Source: Pseudolabrys sp. (GTDB lineage Bacteria > Pseudomonadota > Alphaproteobacteria > Rhizobiales > Xanthobacteraceae). From it: a DNA stretch of 40,749 bases. The notes beneath the pieces are model-generated. The model saw only the letters and a program-made list of their open reading frames with translations, was not told where the DNA came from and made no database searches. The stretch is from assembly GCA_019635575.1 (NCBI GenBank), contig JAHBZF010000019.1, positions 1 through 40,749 of the forward strand, read 5' to 3'. The position numbers and the translations under genes are program-made. Of this stretch, positions 15,595-23,926 are shown in pieces (within the stretch, counting starts at the first letter, position 1; each line of letters starts with the position of its first letter).

Positions 15595-17202
15595 TTGCCT
15601 GTGCTCACCTCCAGTGTCGATACCGCCAGTCCGGATTTCAGCGCCAACGCCGCGGCGATGCAGGCGCTGGTCGGCGATCTGCGCGAGAAGCGCGCGGAGG
15701 CGGCGCTCGGCGGTTCGGCGAAAGCACGGGAGCGCCACGTTTCACGCGGCAAGCTCCTCCCGCGTGACCGGGTGATGACGCTGATCGATCCCGGTTCGCC
15801 GTTTCTCGAACTGTCGCCGCTCGCGGCTTATGGACTGTACGAGGACAAGATCCACGGCGCCGGCGTGATTACCGGCATCGGCCGCGTGTCGGGCCGTGAA
15901 TGCATGATCGTGTGCAACGATTCCACCATCAAGGGCGGCACCTACTACCCGATGACGGTGAAGAAGCATCTGCGCGCGCAGGAGATCGCGCGCGAGAACC
16001 GGCTGCCGTGCATCTATCTCGTCGATTCCGGCGGCGCGAACCTGCCGCATCAGGCCGACGTGTTCCCGGATCGCGAGCATTTCGGCCGCATCTTCTACAA
16101 TCAGGCCACCATGTCGGCGATGGGCATCCCGCAGATCGCGGTGGTGATGGGCTCATGCACGGCGGGTGGTGCCTACGTGCCGGCGATGTCGGACGAAACC
16201 ATCATCGTGCGCAACCAGGGCACGATCTTCCTCGGCGGGCCGCCGCTGGTGAAGGCCGCGACCGGCGAGGTAGTCTCGGCGGAAGACCTCGGCGGCGCCG
16301 ACGTGCATGCGCGCAAGTCCGGCGTCGCCGATCATTATGCGCAGAACGATCATCACGCGCTCTCGATCGCGCGGCGGATCGTCGCCAATCTCAACACGGT
16401 ACGGCGGGACGAGGTGGTGCTCGCCGCATCGGCCGAGCCGCAATTCGCGACCGCTGAACTCGATGGTGTGGTGCCGGTCGATCTCAAGAAGCAGTATGAC
16501 ATCCGCGACGTCATCACGCGGCTCGTCGATGGCTCGAACTTCGACGAGTTCAAGCGGCTTTACGGCACCACGCTGGTGACGGGCTTTGCCCGGATCTGGG
16601 GCATTCCCGTCGGCATAATCGCCAACAACGGCATCCTCTTCGCCGAAAGCGCGCTGAAGGGCGCGCATTTCATCGAGCTCTGCTGCCAGCGCCGCATTCC
16701 GCTGCTTTTCCTGCAGAACATAGCCGGCTTCATGGTGGGGCGGCAGTACGAGGCCGGCGGCATCGCCAAGGATGGCGCGAAACTCGTGGCGGCGGTCGCC
16801 TGCGCCGAGGTTCCGAAGATCACGGTCATCGTCGGCGGCTCTTTCGGCGCGGGTAACTATGGCATGTGCGGCCGCGCCTATTCACCACGTTTCCTGTTCA
16901 TGTGGCCGAATGCCCGCATCTCCGTCATGGGCGGCGAGCAGGCGGCGAGCGTCCTCGCCACCGTGCGGCGCGACAATATCGAAGCCTCGGGCGGCCAGTG
17001 GTCGGCGGAGGAAGAAGATCAGTTCAAACAGCCGATCCGCGCGCGTTACGAGGAGGAGGGGCATCCTTACCACGCCACCGCGCGGCTCTGGGATGACGGG
17101 ATCATCGCGCCGTCGGAAACCCGGCGCGTGCTCGGGCTCGCCTTTGCCGCCGCGCTCAATGCGCCGGTGCCGCCGACGACCTTCGGCGTGTTCCGGATGT
17201 GA
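15595..17202 (+). CDS. mccB: 3-methylcrotonyl-CoA carboxylase, beta (carboxyltransferase) subunit
   Basis: 535-residue carboxyltransferase that moves CO2 from biotin to 3-methylcrotonyl-CoA to give 3-methylglutaconyl-CoA in leucine degradation. The match to MCC-beta/LiuB is strong along its length: [83 protein letters not shown] and [16 protein letters not shown]. The start is a TTG at 15595 ([14 protein letters not shown]) with GGAG eight bases upstream; a GTG at 15601 is possible. The alpha subunit gene lies 3.4 kb downstream on the same strand, separated by other genes. Confidence 0.93.
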   Translation: MPVLTSSVDTASPDFSANAAAMQALVGDLREKRAEAALGGSAKARERHVSRGKLLPRDRVMTLIDPGSPFLELSPLAAYGLYEDKIHGAGVITGIGRVSGRECMIVCNDSTIKGGTYYPMTVKKHLRAQEIARENRLPCIYLVDSGGANLPHQADVFPDREHFGRIFYNQATMSAMGIPQIAVVMGSCTAGGAYVPAMSDETIIVRNQGTIFLGGPPLVKAATGEVVSAEDLGGADVHARKSGVADHYAQNDHHALSIARRIVANLNTVRRDEVVLAASAEPQFATAELDGVVPVDLKKQYDIRDVITRLVDGSNFDEFKRLYGTTLVTGFARIWGIPVGIIANNGILFAESALKGAHFIELCCQRRIPLLFLQNIAGFMVGRQYEAGGIAKDGAKLVAAVACAEVPKITVIVGGSFGAGNYGMCGRAYSPRFLFMWPNARISVMGGEQAASVLATVRRDNIEASGGQWSAEEEDQFKQPIRARYEEEGHPYHATARLWDDGIIAPSETRRVLGLAFAAALNAPVPPTTFGVFRM

Positions 17203-17260
17203 GCGTTCTCAAGCGGAGCGGGGCACCGGTTCGCTTGAGAAAACCTGACACATCAAAACC
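17201..17260. repeat. Interspersed hairpin repeat, copy 2
   Basis: Starts inside the mccB stop codon. TTCTCAAGCG (17206-17215) and CGCTTGAGAA (17232-17241) form ten perfect pairs around a 16-base loop containing ACCGGT. Same family as the elements at 13005 and 33232; the arms have co-varied while the fold is kept. It could terminate mccB. Confidence 0.78.
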
Positions 17261-17272
17261 TGAAAACGACGA

Positions 17273-17303
17273 CGGCCCGGCATGGCAATGCCAAACCGGG
17301 CCG
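17273..17303 (-). terminator. Hairpin terminator of the small membrane gene
   Basis: CGGCCCGG (17273-17280) and CCGGGCCG (17296-17303) form an eight-pair GC stem with an inner TGGCA/TGCCA. Read on the minus strand it follows the 27-residue gene and is trailed by TCGTCGTTTTC, a weak T-run. Confidence 0.5.
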
Positions 17304-17344
17304 GTGGTCGCATTAATCGTGTCTCGGGAACGCTTTGTCTCGCC

Positions 17345-17428
17345 TTAACGCCAGAAGATGGCGAGAAGAATGATGATCGGCAGCGGGATTCCCAGCAGCC
17401 ACAATAACAGTCCGCGTCCAAAACCCAT
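17345..17428 (-). CDS. 27-residue single-pass membrane protein
   Basis: Short open frame MGFGRGLLLWLLGIPLPIIILLAIFWR. It is almost entirely one transmembrane helix with a Pro-rich centre (IPLPII), a glycine/arginine N-terminus and a C-terminal Trp-Arg. A textbook GGAGG lies six bases before the ATG at 17428 and a hairpin follows the stop, so translation is credible. I have seen similar tiny proteins in rhizobial genomes, but the function is unknown. Confidence 0.7.
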   Translation of the reverse strand: MGFGRGLLLWLLGIPLPIIILLAIFWR

Positions 17429-17508
17429 TTGTTGCCTCCGTTCGGTTCGGATGGTCAACGATCGGGCCAACACCGAGTTCCCGCGTTCACGCGGACGCTA
17501 TCGTCGTG

Positions 17509-17709
17509 TCAGCTCGCGAGCTTGCTCCACTCCTCGCGTGCGCGGGCGGTGACGATCTCCCACTTGGCGCTGACGACATCCCAGTTCACCAGCGGCCGCT
17601 CGGCGGCCACCCCGTCGGTGGCGGCCCGCATCGCGTTGGTGGAATCGTAGAGGTAGGCGCCGCCCAGGGTGAGGGCCGCGCCGAGGATCATTCCGAGCAA
17701 AGCGCGCAT
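17509..17709 (-). CDS. Small membrane-anchored hypothetical protein
   Basis: 66 residues. An N-terminal hydrophobic helix (LLGMILGAALTLGGAYLYDS) is followed by a polar amphipathic tail ending VNWDVVSAKWEIVTARAREEWSKLAS. It is probably anchored in the inner membrane with the tail in the periplasm. GGAGG lies eight bases upstream of ATG 17709. No family recognised. It sits 80 bases upstream of the 27-residue gene on the same strand. Confidence 0.72.
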   Translation of the reverse strand: MRALLGMILGAALTLGGAYLYDSTNAMRAATDGVAAERPLVNWDVVSAKWEIVTARAREEWSKLAS

Positions 17710-17870
17710 CTGTCTGACCTCCGCGGTGGTGCTGCCGCTGCCAACGCGGGGTCCGGCCGGGGGTTCCGAAGGGCGATGCTGAATGCGTCAGGTTGCCGCC
17801 TTCTTTCCGATAAGTCCATGATTTTTATATAATTTTCTTTTAACAAATTTTCCCACAAGCGGATTTTCGA

Positions 17871-17879
17871 TGCTATAGT
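17871..17879 (+). promoter_or_regulatory. Extended -10 promoter element
   Basis: TGCTATAGT: TATAGT (17874-17879) preceded by TG, in a conspicuously AT-rich stretch (about 17815-17880). A transcript would start about seven bases later, at or next to the ATG at 17887. The -35 region is weak, as is usual for extended -10 promoters. Confidence 0.45.
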
Positions 17880-17886
17880 GCATTTC

Positions 17887-18492
17887 ATGAACAAGAGTTC
17901 AGTGAAAAAGTCTCGTGCGTCCGGTAAGGCGTCCCGCGTCACCACCAAAAAGGCCGTGAAGGCCAAATCGGCCCGCCGTTCATCGACGGCCCAGGCCCGC
18001 GAGGCGTCGAAATCCAAGGCGGCCAGCGCCGCTCGCGCTGTCCCCGGCAAATCCGCCAAGCCCGCCGGTGTGAAGACGGCCGCTAAATCGGCACCGAAAC
18101 CGGCTCTCAAATCCGCGCCGAAGCCCGCCGCCAAGCCGGTGGTCGCGGCCAAGCCCGCGCCGGGCAAGGCGTCGCAGCGCAGCGTGCAGTCGATCGCCGA
18201 GGCGATGAAGACCGCCAAGCTGGCGCTCATCGCGGCAGCGTCGGCCTCGGCACGGCCGGTCCGGGTTCCGAGCCCGACCGTCGTACCGCCAGCGGAGCCG
18301 ATTACGCACAAGTTCCAGGTTGGGCAGATCGTCTACTACAGCGCGCCGACCTTCGGCCGCGCGCCGGCTCCCGGCAATTTCACGGTCGTGAAGCTCCTGC
18401 CGTCGGAAGGCGACGAGCAGCAGTACCGGATCAAGAGCAACGGCGAGGCATTCGAGCGCGTCGCCAAGGAGAGCCAGCTCGACGTCGTCTGA
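17887..18492 (+). CDS. Histone H1-like Lys/Ala-rich protein with conserved C-terminal domain
   Basis: 201 residues. Residues 1-100 are a low-complexity Lys/Ala/Pro/Ser tail with AKPAPKSA-type repeats, like bacterial H1 analogues that bind DNA. The C-terminal 65 residues form a small compact domain (KFQVGQIVYYSAPTFGRAPAPGNFTVVKLLPSEG, YRIKS, FERVAKESQL) which I know as a conserved stand-alone domain in Bradyrhizobium-type genomes, function unknown. ATG 17887 has no Shine-Dalgarno sequence and lies at the predicted transcription start, so it may be read from a leaderless mRNA. GTG 17878 is an alternative start but overlaps the -10 element. Confidence 0.78.
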   Translation: MNKSSVKKSRASGKASRVTTKKAVKAKSARRSSTAQAREASKSKAASAARAVPGKSAKPAGVKTAAKSAPKPALKSAPKPAAKPVVAAKPAPGKASQRSVQSIAEAMKTAKLALIAAASASARPVRVPSPTVVPPAEPITHKFQVGQIVYYSAPTFGRAPAPGNFTVVKLLPSEGDEQQYRIKSNGEAFERVAKESQLDVV

Positions 18493-18519
18493 CGCCGACG
18501 GCCGCCCACCGCAATGCCA

Positions 18520-18558
18520 TCGGCCCGCCCGGATGATTCCCGGCGGGCCGAAACTTTT
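18520..18558 (+). terminator. Rho-independent terminator after the H1-like gene
   Basis: TCGGCCCGCC (18520-18529) and GGCGGGCCGA (18542-18551) give ten perfect GC-rich pairs, followed by AAC and TTTTT (18554-18558). It ends the H1-like transcript 28 bases after its stop. Confidence 0.8.
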
Positions 18559-18693
18559 TCAGCGTCCACAAACGCGACAAATCCATCCCGCGCCGATTGT
18601 CGTGCGCGCCGGTCCGGGGGATAAATAGCGCGGGAAAACCCGCGCGGACCGTTTTGCGGCCGCGATATCAAAGCAAAAGGCGGAGGAACAGTC

Positions 18694-19674
18694 ATGCAAT
18701 CGGTTGTCCGGGGCGCACTCGCCGTGTTGGCGCTCGCAGCTACGTCCATCTGCGTCACCACCGGTGCGCAGGCCCAAGGCTATCCCGCGCGCACGGTGAA
18801 GATCATCGTGCCGTTTGGCGCAGGTGGTCCCGCTGACGTTTATGCCCGCGTTCTGGCGCAGTCGCTCTCCGACGATCTCAAGCAGTCGTTCATCGTCGAG
18901 AACCGGCCGGGCGCCGGCTCGATCATCGGCACCGACATGGTCGCGAAGTCCGCGCCGGATGGTTACACGCTGCTGTTGATGTCCAACACCCATACCACCA
19001 ACGAGTCGCTGATCGCCAACAAGCCGTTCGAGCTGATGCGCGATTTCGTGGCGGTGGCGCCGATCAACTATTCCGACCTGATCATGGTGATCCACCCGTC
19101 GGTGCCGGCGAAAAACCTCGCCGAGTTCATCGCGCTCGCCAAGAAGGAGCCAGGCAAGCTCAACTACGCGTCCTCGGGGCCGGGAACGCCGTATCACATG
19201 GCCGGCGAACTGTTCAAAGCCATGAGCGGCACCGACATCGTTCATGTTCCGCACAAGGCATCTGGCGAGGCGCGCAACAGCGTGCTCGGCGGCCATGTGC
19301 AGATGATGTTCGACGCGATCCCGACCATGCTCAACAACGTCAAGGCCGGGCAGGTGCGTGCGCTCGGCACCACCGGCGAAAAACGTTCGGCGCTGACGCC
19401 GGACCTGCCGACGGTGGCCGAGGGCGGCGTCCCCGGTTATGAGGCGACGATCTGGCTCGGCCTGATGGCGCCGAAGGGAACGCCGGACGACGTGGTCAAC
19501 AAGCTCAACGCCGAGGTCCGCCGCATTGTCGCCAAGCCCGCGGTCAAGGAAGCGTGGCAGAAACAGGGTGCGGCGCCGATGAGCATGTCGCCGAAGGAGT
19601 TCGATGCCTATCTTCGCAAGGACATCGAGAAGTGGGCCAAGGTGGTCAAGCTCTCCGGCGCGAAAGCCCAGTGA
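18694..19674 (+). CDS. Bug/TctC-type periplasmic solute-binding protein
   Basis: 326-residue exported binding protein of the tripartite tricarboxylate transporter (Bug) family. The signal peptide is residues 1-28 (cut after AQA). Family landmarks are YPARTVKIIVPFGAGGPADVYAR, VENRPGAGSIIGTDMVAKSAPDGYTLL, NYASSGPGTPYHMAGELF and TPDLPTVAEGGVPGYEA. Bug proteins bind small carboxylates and related ligands; the ligand is not readable from sequence. No TctA or TctB membrane genes are nearby, so it is an orphan, as is common for this family. GGAGG lies seven bases before ATG 18694. Confidence 0.92.
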   Translation: MQSVVRGALAVLALAATSICVTTGAQAQGYPARTVKIIVPFGAGGPADVYARVLAQSLSDDLKQSFIVENRPGAGSIIGTDMVAKSAPDGYTLLLMSNTHTTNESLIANKPFELMRDFVAVAPINYSDLIMVIHPSVPAKNLAEFIALAKKEPGKLNYASSGPGTPYHMAGELFKAMSGTDIVHVPHKASGEARNSVLGGHVQMMFDAIPTMLNNVKAGQVRALGTTGEKRSALTPDLPTVAEGGVPGYEATIWLGLMAPKGTPDDVVNKLNAEVRRIVAKPAVKEAWQKQGAAPMSMSPKEFDAYLRKDIEKWAKVVKLSGAKAQ

Positions 19675-19711
19675 TGAGCGTGACGACGAACCGGTGGAGC
19701 GGACGGGGCGG

Positions 19712-20533
19712 ATGAAAACGGCGGTGGCCATCGTGCTGGCGATGCTGATCGCGGCGGGCGCGACGTTTGTCGCGCTCGACCGGGTCAGCGACCGCGAGCA
19801 TGCCGCCGACCGCCGTGCGCTGGCGCAACGCGCGGGCGAACTCGCCGCGCGGGCGCTGGTGCCGGGCTCGCCGCTTGCCTGTCTCGACGGTGCCGCCGGC
19901 GATCTCGTCGAGGCTGGCTGCGAAGCCGTGCTGTTCAGGCGTCCCGAGACGGTCGCCGCCGCCGTCACCTACACCGCGGCGCGGCTCGATCTGCTGGCCG
20001 ACGCCGTCGCCTACGGCAAGCAGGGCGACACCAGCTTCGACCGCGTCACCGCCGGGCTGCGGCGCGCCGCGGAGCTTGATCGGTTCGGCATCGCCGCGCA
20101 TGTGCTCGCGACCCGCGACGGCTGCAACCCGGACCGCTGCGCCGCTTTCACGCTGGTCGGCGACGCCAACACGTTGAAATCCAATCTGCGCTCGCGGGTA
20201 TTCGCGCAATATGTCGAGCGGCACCGCGCCGCGTGGACCGTGCCGGAGAAGGCTGCGCCATCCGATGCGCCCGTGGTGTCGGCGGCGCCCGGTAGCGATG
20301 CGATGGCTGCGGCGACGCCGGTGGCACCGGCGGCGCACCCCGCCGCGCCATCGGGCCGCTACGATTTCCCGTCGGCGGCCTCGATCCCGCCGGTCAGCAT
20401 CATGAATCCCGAGCCGAAGCAGGCAGAGCCGAAGCAAGCGGACCCGAAACAGGCGGACCAGCCGGCCGAACGTAACCGTCCCGCGCCGGCGCGGCGTGCC
20501 ACCAATCCCACCTCCGGCGCGGCGCCGCGTTGA
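19712..20533 (+). CDS. Hypothetical exported/membrane-anchored protein with Pro/Ala-rich tail
   Basis: 273 residues. An N-terminal hydrophobic helix (2-22, TAVAIVLAMLIAAGATFVAL) acts as signal anchor. A mostly helical middle domain follows with paired cysteines (SPLACLDGAAGDLVEAGCEAVLF and DGCNPDRCAAF) that could form periplasmic disulfides. From about 190 on the chain is low complexity with the tandem repeat EPKQA near 235-252. Family not recognised. It lies between the Bug gene and mccA on the same strand, 24 bases before mccA, so it may be cotranscribed with the carboxylase. Confidence 0.75.
   Translation: MKTAVAIVLAMLIAAGATFVALDRVSDREHAADRRALAQRAGELAARALVPGSPLACLDGAAGDLVEAGCEAVLFRRPETVAAAVTYTAARLDLLADAVAYGKQGDTSFDRVTAGLRRAAELDRFGIAAHVLATRDGCNPDRCAAFTLVGDANTLKSNLRSRVFAQYVERHRAAWTVPEKAAPSDAPVVSAAPGSDAMAAATPVAPAAHPAAPSGRYDFPSAASIPPVSIMNPEPKQAEPKQADPKQADQPAERNRPAPARRATNPTSGAAPR
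20411..20458 (+). repeat. Tandem 15-base coding repeat (EPKQA)
   Basis: Three consecutive near-copies of a 15-base unit coding for EPKQA / EPKQA / DPKQA within the hypothetical gene's low-complexity tail. Unit count may vary between strains. Confidence 0.7.
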
Positions 20534-20557
20534 GACGAAAAGAGACAGCGAGGCGTC

Positions 20558-22534
20558 ATGTTCACATCGGTGCTGATTGCCAATCGTGGCGAGATCGCCT
20601 GCCGGATCATGCGCACCGCGAAGCGCATGGGGCTGCGCACCATCGCCGTCTATTCCGACGCCGACCGCGACGCTCTGCACACGCGGTTCGCTGACGAAGC
20701 CTATCGCATCGGCCCGGCGCCGGCCGCGCAAAGCTATCTCGTCGCTGACGCGATCATTGCGGCGGCGAAAGCCTCCGGTGCGCAGGCGATCCATCCTGGC
20801 TACGGCTTCCTCTCGGAGAACGCCGCCTTCGCCGAAGCGTGCGCAAAGGCCGGCATCGTCTTCGTCGGCCCGCCGCCGTCGGCGATCCGCGCCATGGGCC
20901 TCAAGGATCGGGCGAAGAAGTTGATGGAGGAGGCCGGCGTGCCGGTGGTGCCCGGCTATCACGGTGACCTGCAGGACGAGCGCTTCCTCAAGCAGAAAGC
21001 CTACGAGATCGGCTATCCGGTGATGATCAAGGCGGTCGCCGGCGGCGGCGGCAAGGGCATGCGGCGCGTCGAGCGCCATGCCGATTTCGATGAGGCGCTG
21101 GCGTCGGCGCGTCGCGAGGCGGCGTCGGCGTTCGGCGACGATCGCGTCCTGATCGAGAAGTTCATCGCCGCACCGCGTCATATCGAGATGCAGGTGTTCG
21201 CCGACACGCACGGCAACGCGATTCATCTCAACGAGCGTGATTGTTCGCTGCAGCGCCGCCATCAAAAAGTGATCGAGGAAGCGCCGGCGCCGGGCATGAG
21301 CGCGGCGATGCGCGCCTCCATGGGCGCGGCCGCTGTCGCGGCGGCGAAGGCGGTCGGCTATGCCGGCGCAGGGACTATCGAGTTCATCGCCGACGGTGCG
21401 GGCGGGCTGAAGGCTGACGGCTTCTGGTTCATGGAAATGAACACGCGGCTTCAGGTCGAGCATCCGGTGACGGAAGCGATCACCGGCCTCGATTTGGTCG
21501 AGTGGCAGTTCCGCATCGCTGCCGGCGAAACGCTGCCGCTGACGCAGGACGCCGTGCCGCTCACCGGCCACGCGGTCGAGGCGCGCGTCTACGCGGAAGA
21601 CCCGGAGCACGGCTTCCTGCCGTCTACCGGAAAACTCGCCGCGCTGTCGTTCCCGCGCGACGACGCGATCCGCGTCGACAGCGGTGTCGAGGCGGGTGGC
21701 GAGGTCAGCCCGTTCTACGATCCGATGATCGCCAAGATGATTGCGCACGCCCCGACGCGCGAACAGGCGCTGGCGCGGCTCGCCGATGCGCTCGATCGCA
21801 CGGTGGCGGCGGGGCCGCGCACCAACATTTCATTCCTCACGCATCTGCTGCGCGCCGGCGACTTCCGCGCCGGCCAGTTCGACACCGGCTTCATCGACCG
21901 TAATCTCGCGGCGCTCGGCGCGACGCCGCAGCCGCTCGATAAGATCGCGGTGGCGGCCGCGGCCGCGACACTGCTCGATGGCGGCGCGGGCAAGGTGGTG
22001 CAACCGGTTTCATCGTCAACATCGTCGCCCTGGGATGTGGCCGATGCATTCCAGCTCTCCGGTCCGCGTCAGGTGACGTGGCCGATTGTCGCCGATGGTG
22101 AGAAACTGTCGGCCGTGGTCCGCTATGACGACGGCGGCCGTGCGGCGATATCGGTCGATGATGTCACGGGTAACGGCGACGTCACCGTGCTGCGCGCGTC
22201 GGACGCGGTGATCGCCGTGCGCAAGGGTCGGCAGACCCGCGTCGCCTCGCCGGATTTCGCCGCGGGCGATAGCGAAGACGGCGCGGGCGGCGGCGTCGTG
22301 CGCGCGCCGATGCATGGCAAGATGCTCGCCGTTCTGGTGGAGGCGGGGGCGAGCGTGAGCAAAGGCCAGCGCGTCGCGATCATCGAGGCGATGAAGATGG
22401 AGCACACCTTGCTCGCGCCGTTCGACGGCGTGGTGCACGACATCGCCGTCGCCGCGCAGACGCAGGTGCCGGAGGGCGCGCGTATCATGACCATCGAACC
22501 CGCTGCCGATCCGGTGGCGGCGCAGACTGCTTAG
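20558..22534 (+). CDS. mccA: 3-methylcrotonyl-CoA carboxylase, alpha (biotin carboxylase/BCCP) subunit
   Basis: 658-residue biotin-carrying subunit of the leucine-degradation carboxylase. Domains in order: biotin carboxylase N-domain from residue 1 (FTSVLIANRGEIACRIMRTAKRMG), ATP-grasp with GGGGKGMR near 165 and EMNTRLQVEHPVTE near 300, biotin carboxylase C-domain to about 450, a linker domain, then the biotinyl domain. The biotinylated Lys613 is in EAMKMEHT. Acetyl- and propionyl-CoA carboxylase alphas look similar; the overall length and the mccB nearby support MCC. GAGG lies just before ATG 20558. The DUF1489 gene follows after ten bases. Confidence 0.93.
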   Translation: MFTSVLIANRGEIACRIMRTAKRMGLRTIAVYSDADRDALHTRFADEAYRIGPAPAAQSYLVADAIIAAAKASGAQAIHPGYGFLSENAAFAEACAKAGIVFVGPPPSAIRAMGLKDRAKKLMEEAGVPVVPGYHGDLQDERFLKQKAYEIGYPVMIKAVAGGGGKGMRRVERHADFDEALASARREAASAFGDDRVLIEKFIAAPRHIEMQVFADTHGNAIHLNERDCSLQRRHQKVIEEAPAPGMSAAMRASMGAAAVAAAKAVGYAGAGTIEFIADGAGGLKADGFWFMEMNTRLQVEHPVTEAITGLDLVEWQFRIAAGETLPLTQDAVPLTGHAVEARVYAEDPEHGFLPSTGKLAALSFPRDDAIRVDSGVEAGGEVSPFYDPMIAKMIAHAPTREQALARLADALDRTVAAGPRTNISFLTHLLRAGDFRAGQFDTGFIDRNLAALGATPQPLDKIAVAAAAATLLDGGAGKVVQPVSSSTSSPWDVADAFQLSGPRQVTWPIVADGEKLSAVVRYDDGGRAAISVDDVTGNGDVTVLRASDAVIAVRKGRQTRVASPDFAAGDSEDGAGGGVVRAPMHGKMLAVLVEAGASVSKGQRVAIIEAMKMEHTLLAPFDGVVHDIAVAAQTQVPEGARIMTIEPAADPVAAQTA

Positions 22535-22544
22535 GATTTTTGGA

Positions 22545-22982
22545 ATGCCGTTGCATCTCATCAAGCTGTCGGTCGGCGCGGAATCCGTGCGCGATCTCGA
22601 GGATTGGATCGAAAAGAAAGCGAAGGAGCGCGCGCGCCGCAAGCAGCCGCCCGAGCGCTCGCACACGACGCGGATGACACCGAAGCGCGTCGACGAATTG
22701 CTCGACGGCGGTTCGATCTACTGGGTGATCAAGGGCGAAATTCTGTGCCGCGAGAAGATTCTCGGCATCCGTCCGTTCCGCGACAAGGACGGCATCAATC
22801 GCTGCAAGCTTGTGCTCGATCCTAAATGCGTGCTGGTCGAGCCGCGTCCGTATCGCGCATTTCAGGGCTGGCGCTATCTCGAGCCGAAGGATGCGCCGCG
22901 CGATCTGGGCAAGGCCGCGCCGGGCGCGGCGGCGATGCCGGAAAAGCTGCGACGTGAATTGAGCGAACTGGGGTTGTTGTAA
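22545..22982 (+). CDS. DUF1489 family protein
   Basis: 145-residue soluble protein of the alphaproteobacterial DUF1489 family. Typical features: MPLHLIKLSVG at the start, the Arg/Lys-rich THTTRM-like segment (RSHTTRMTPKRVDELLDGGSIYWVIKG), the CREKILG Cys, and the conserved VLVEPRPYRAFQGWRYLE. Function unknown; the basic character suggests nucleic-acid or nucleotide contact, but that is a guess. ATG 22545 has AGGA eight bases upstream and is ten bases after mccA, so it is probably cotranscribed. Confidence 0.9.
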   Translation: MPLHLIKLSVGAESVRDLEDWIEKKAKERARRKQPPERSHTTRMTPKRVDELLDGGSIYWVIKGEILCREKILGIRPFRDKDGINRCKLVLDPKCVLVEPRPYRAFQGWRYLEPKDAPRDLGKAAPGAAAMPEKLRRELSELGLL

Positions 22983-23002
22983 GAATTCCGATCCGAAGCG
23001 GG

Positions 23003-23112
23003 GTGGCCGGGACAAGCCGGGCCGTGACGTGGAGAGAGTGATAACGCGAACGTCGATCTCTCACTCCGGCCTCATCCTGAGCAGGCCGTGCAGCGGCCGT
23101 CTCGAAGGATGC
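23003..23112. repeat. Two interspersed repeat fragments
   Basis: 23003-23030 (GGTGGCCGGGACAAGCCGGG...) is the reverse form of the CGTCATGGCCGGGCTTGTCCCGGCC element seen widely in Bradyrhizobiaceae. 23066-23112 (CGGCCTCATCCTGAG...CTCGAAGGATG) belongs to a second common element and folds with stem GGCCG/CGGCC (23084-23098). They fill the space between DUF1489 and the convergent transporter operon and probably serve both as 3' end structures. Confidence 0.65.
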
Positions 23113-23131
23113 GGTTGTCCTTGTTTCGCTC

Positions 23132-23926
23132 TCACCGCCGCTTGATGTTGCTCAATCCGCCGAGCCGGCCGACCAGCGCATTGGCGCCGATTGCCAGCAC
23201 GAACAGCACGATCAGCATCGCGTACATGCGCGGCATGTCGAACAAGGTGTAAGCTTGGATGATCAGATAGCCGATCCCCTTGTTCGACAGCTTGGTTTCC
23301 GCGAGCAGGGTGCCGATCAGGCCGACGCCGAGACCGAGCCGCACGCCGTTGATGATCGGATGACGCATCGCTGGCACGTAAATCTTCGTCGCCATCTGCC
23401 AGGTCGTGGCGCGGAAGCTCTTGCCGACCCGGATCAGCACGCGGTCGATCTCGCGCATGCCGGCGGCGACCGACAGCGCAATCGGGAAGAACGCTGACAG
23501 CGTGCCCATGGCGATCTTCGAGCCGGGGCCGACGCCGAACCACATGATCAGGATCGGAAAGAAGATGATCTTCGGCGTGGGCCCGAGATAATAAAGATAG
23601 GATTCGAACGCGGCGGCGAGAAACCGGTTGCCGCCGAGCAGCAGTCCGACGATCAGACCGAGCACGCCGCCGATCGCCAGCGCGACGAGGATTTCGCCGG
23701 CGGTGACGCCGAGGTGAAAATAATATTCGCCGCTCGACAACAGCGCGACGATCGCCTTGCCAATCGCGAACAGCGAGGGCACCACGTCGCGGTAGAGCCA
23801 GCCCGAGCGCGAGAGCAGCTCCCAGCCTGCCAGCACAGCGACGATGATGCCGATCCGCAGCAGCGTGACGCGGTTGAGCCGGCTGCGCGCCGGTGCGCTC
23901 GCGGTCAGTGAGCCGGTCGCAGCCAT
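23132..23926 (-). CDS. NitT/TauT-type ABC transporter permease (second)
   Basis: 264-residue inner-membrane permease with about six helices. The cytoplasmic EAA loop for ATPase contact reads about GKSFRATTWQMATKIYVPAMRHPIINGVRLGLGVGLIGTLLAE, as in SsuC/TauC/nitrate-type permeases. The start ATG 23926 has AAAGGA seven bases upstream and overlaps the first permease gene by 22 bases. Last gene of the operon. Two different permeases imply a heterodimeric channel. Substrate unknown. Confidence 0.9.
   Translation of the reverse strand: MAATGSLTASAPARSRLNRVTLLRIGIIVAVLAGWELLSRSGWLYRDVVPSLFAIGKAIVALLSSGEYYFHLGVTAGEILVALAIGGVLGLIVGLLLGGNRFLAAAFESYLYYLGPTPKIIFFPILIMWFGVGPGSKIAMGTLSAFFPIALSVAAGMREIDRVLIRVGKSFRATTWQMATKIYVPAMRHPIINGVRLGLGVGLIGTLLAETKLSNKGIGYLIIQAYTLFDMPRMYAMLIVLFVLAIGANALVGRLGGLSNIKRR

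Noticed and set aside
19646-21748. 700-codon open frame on the minus strand opposite mccA and the hypothetical gene
   Set aside because: Antisense to mccA, whose protein matches its family throughout; the antisense product resembles no protein and has the composition of a shadow frame.
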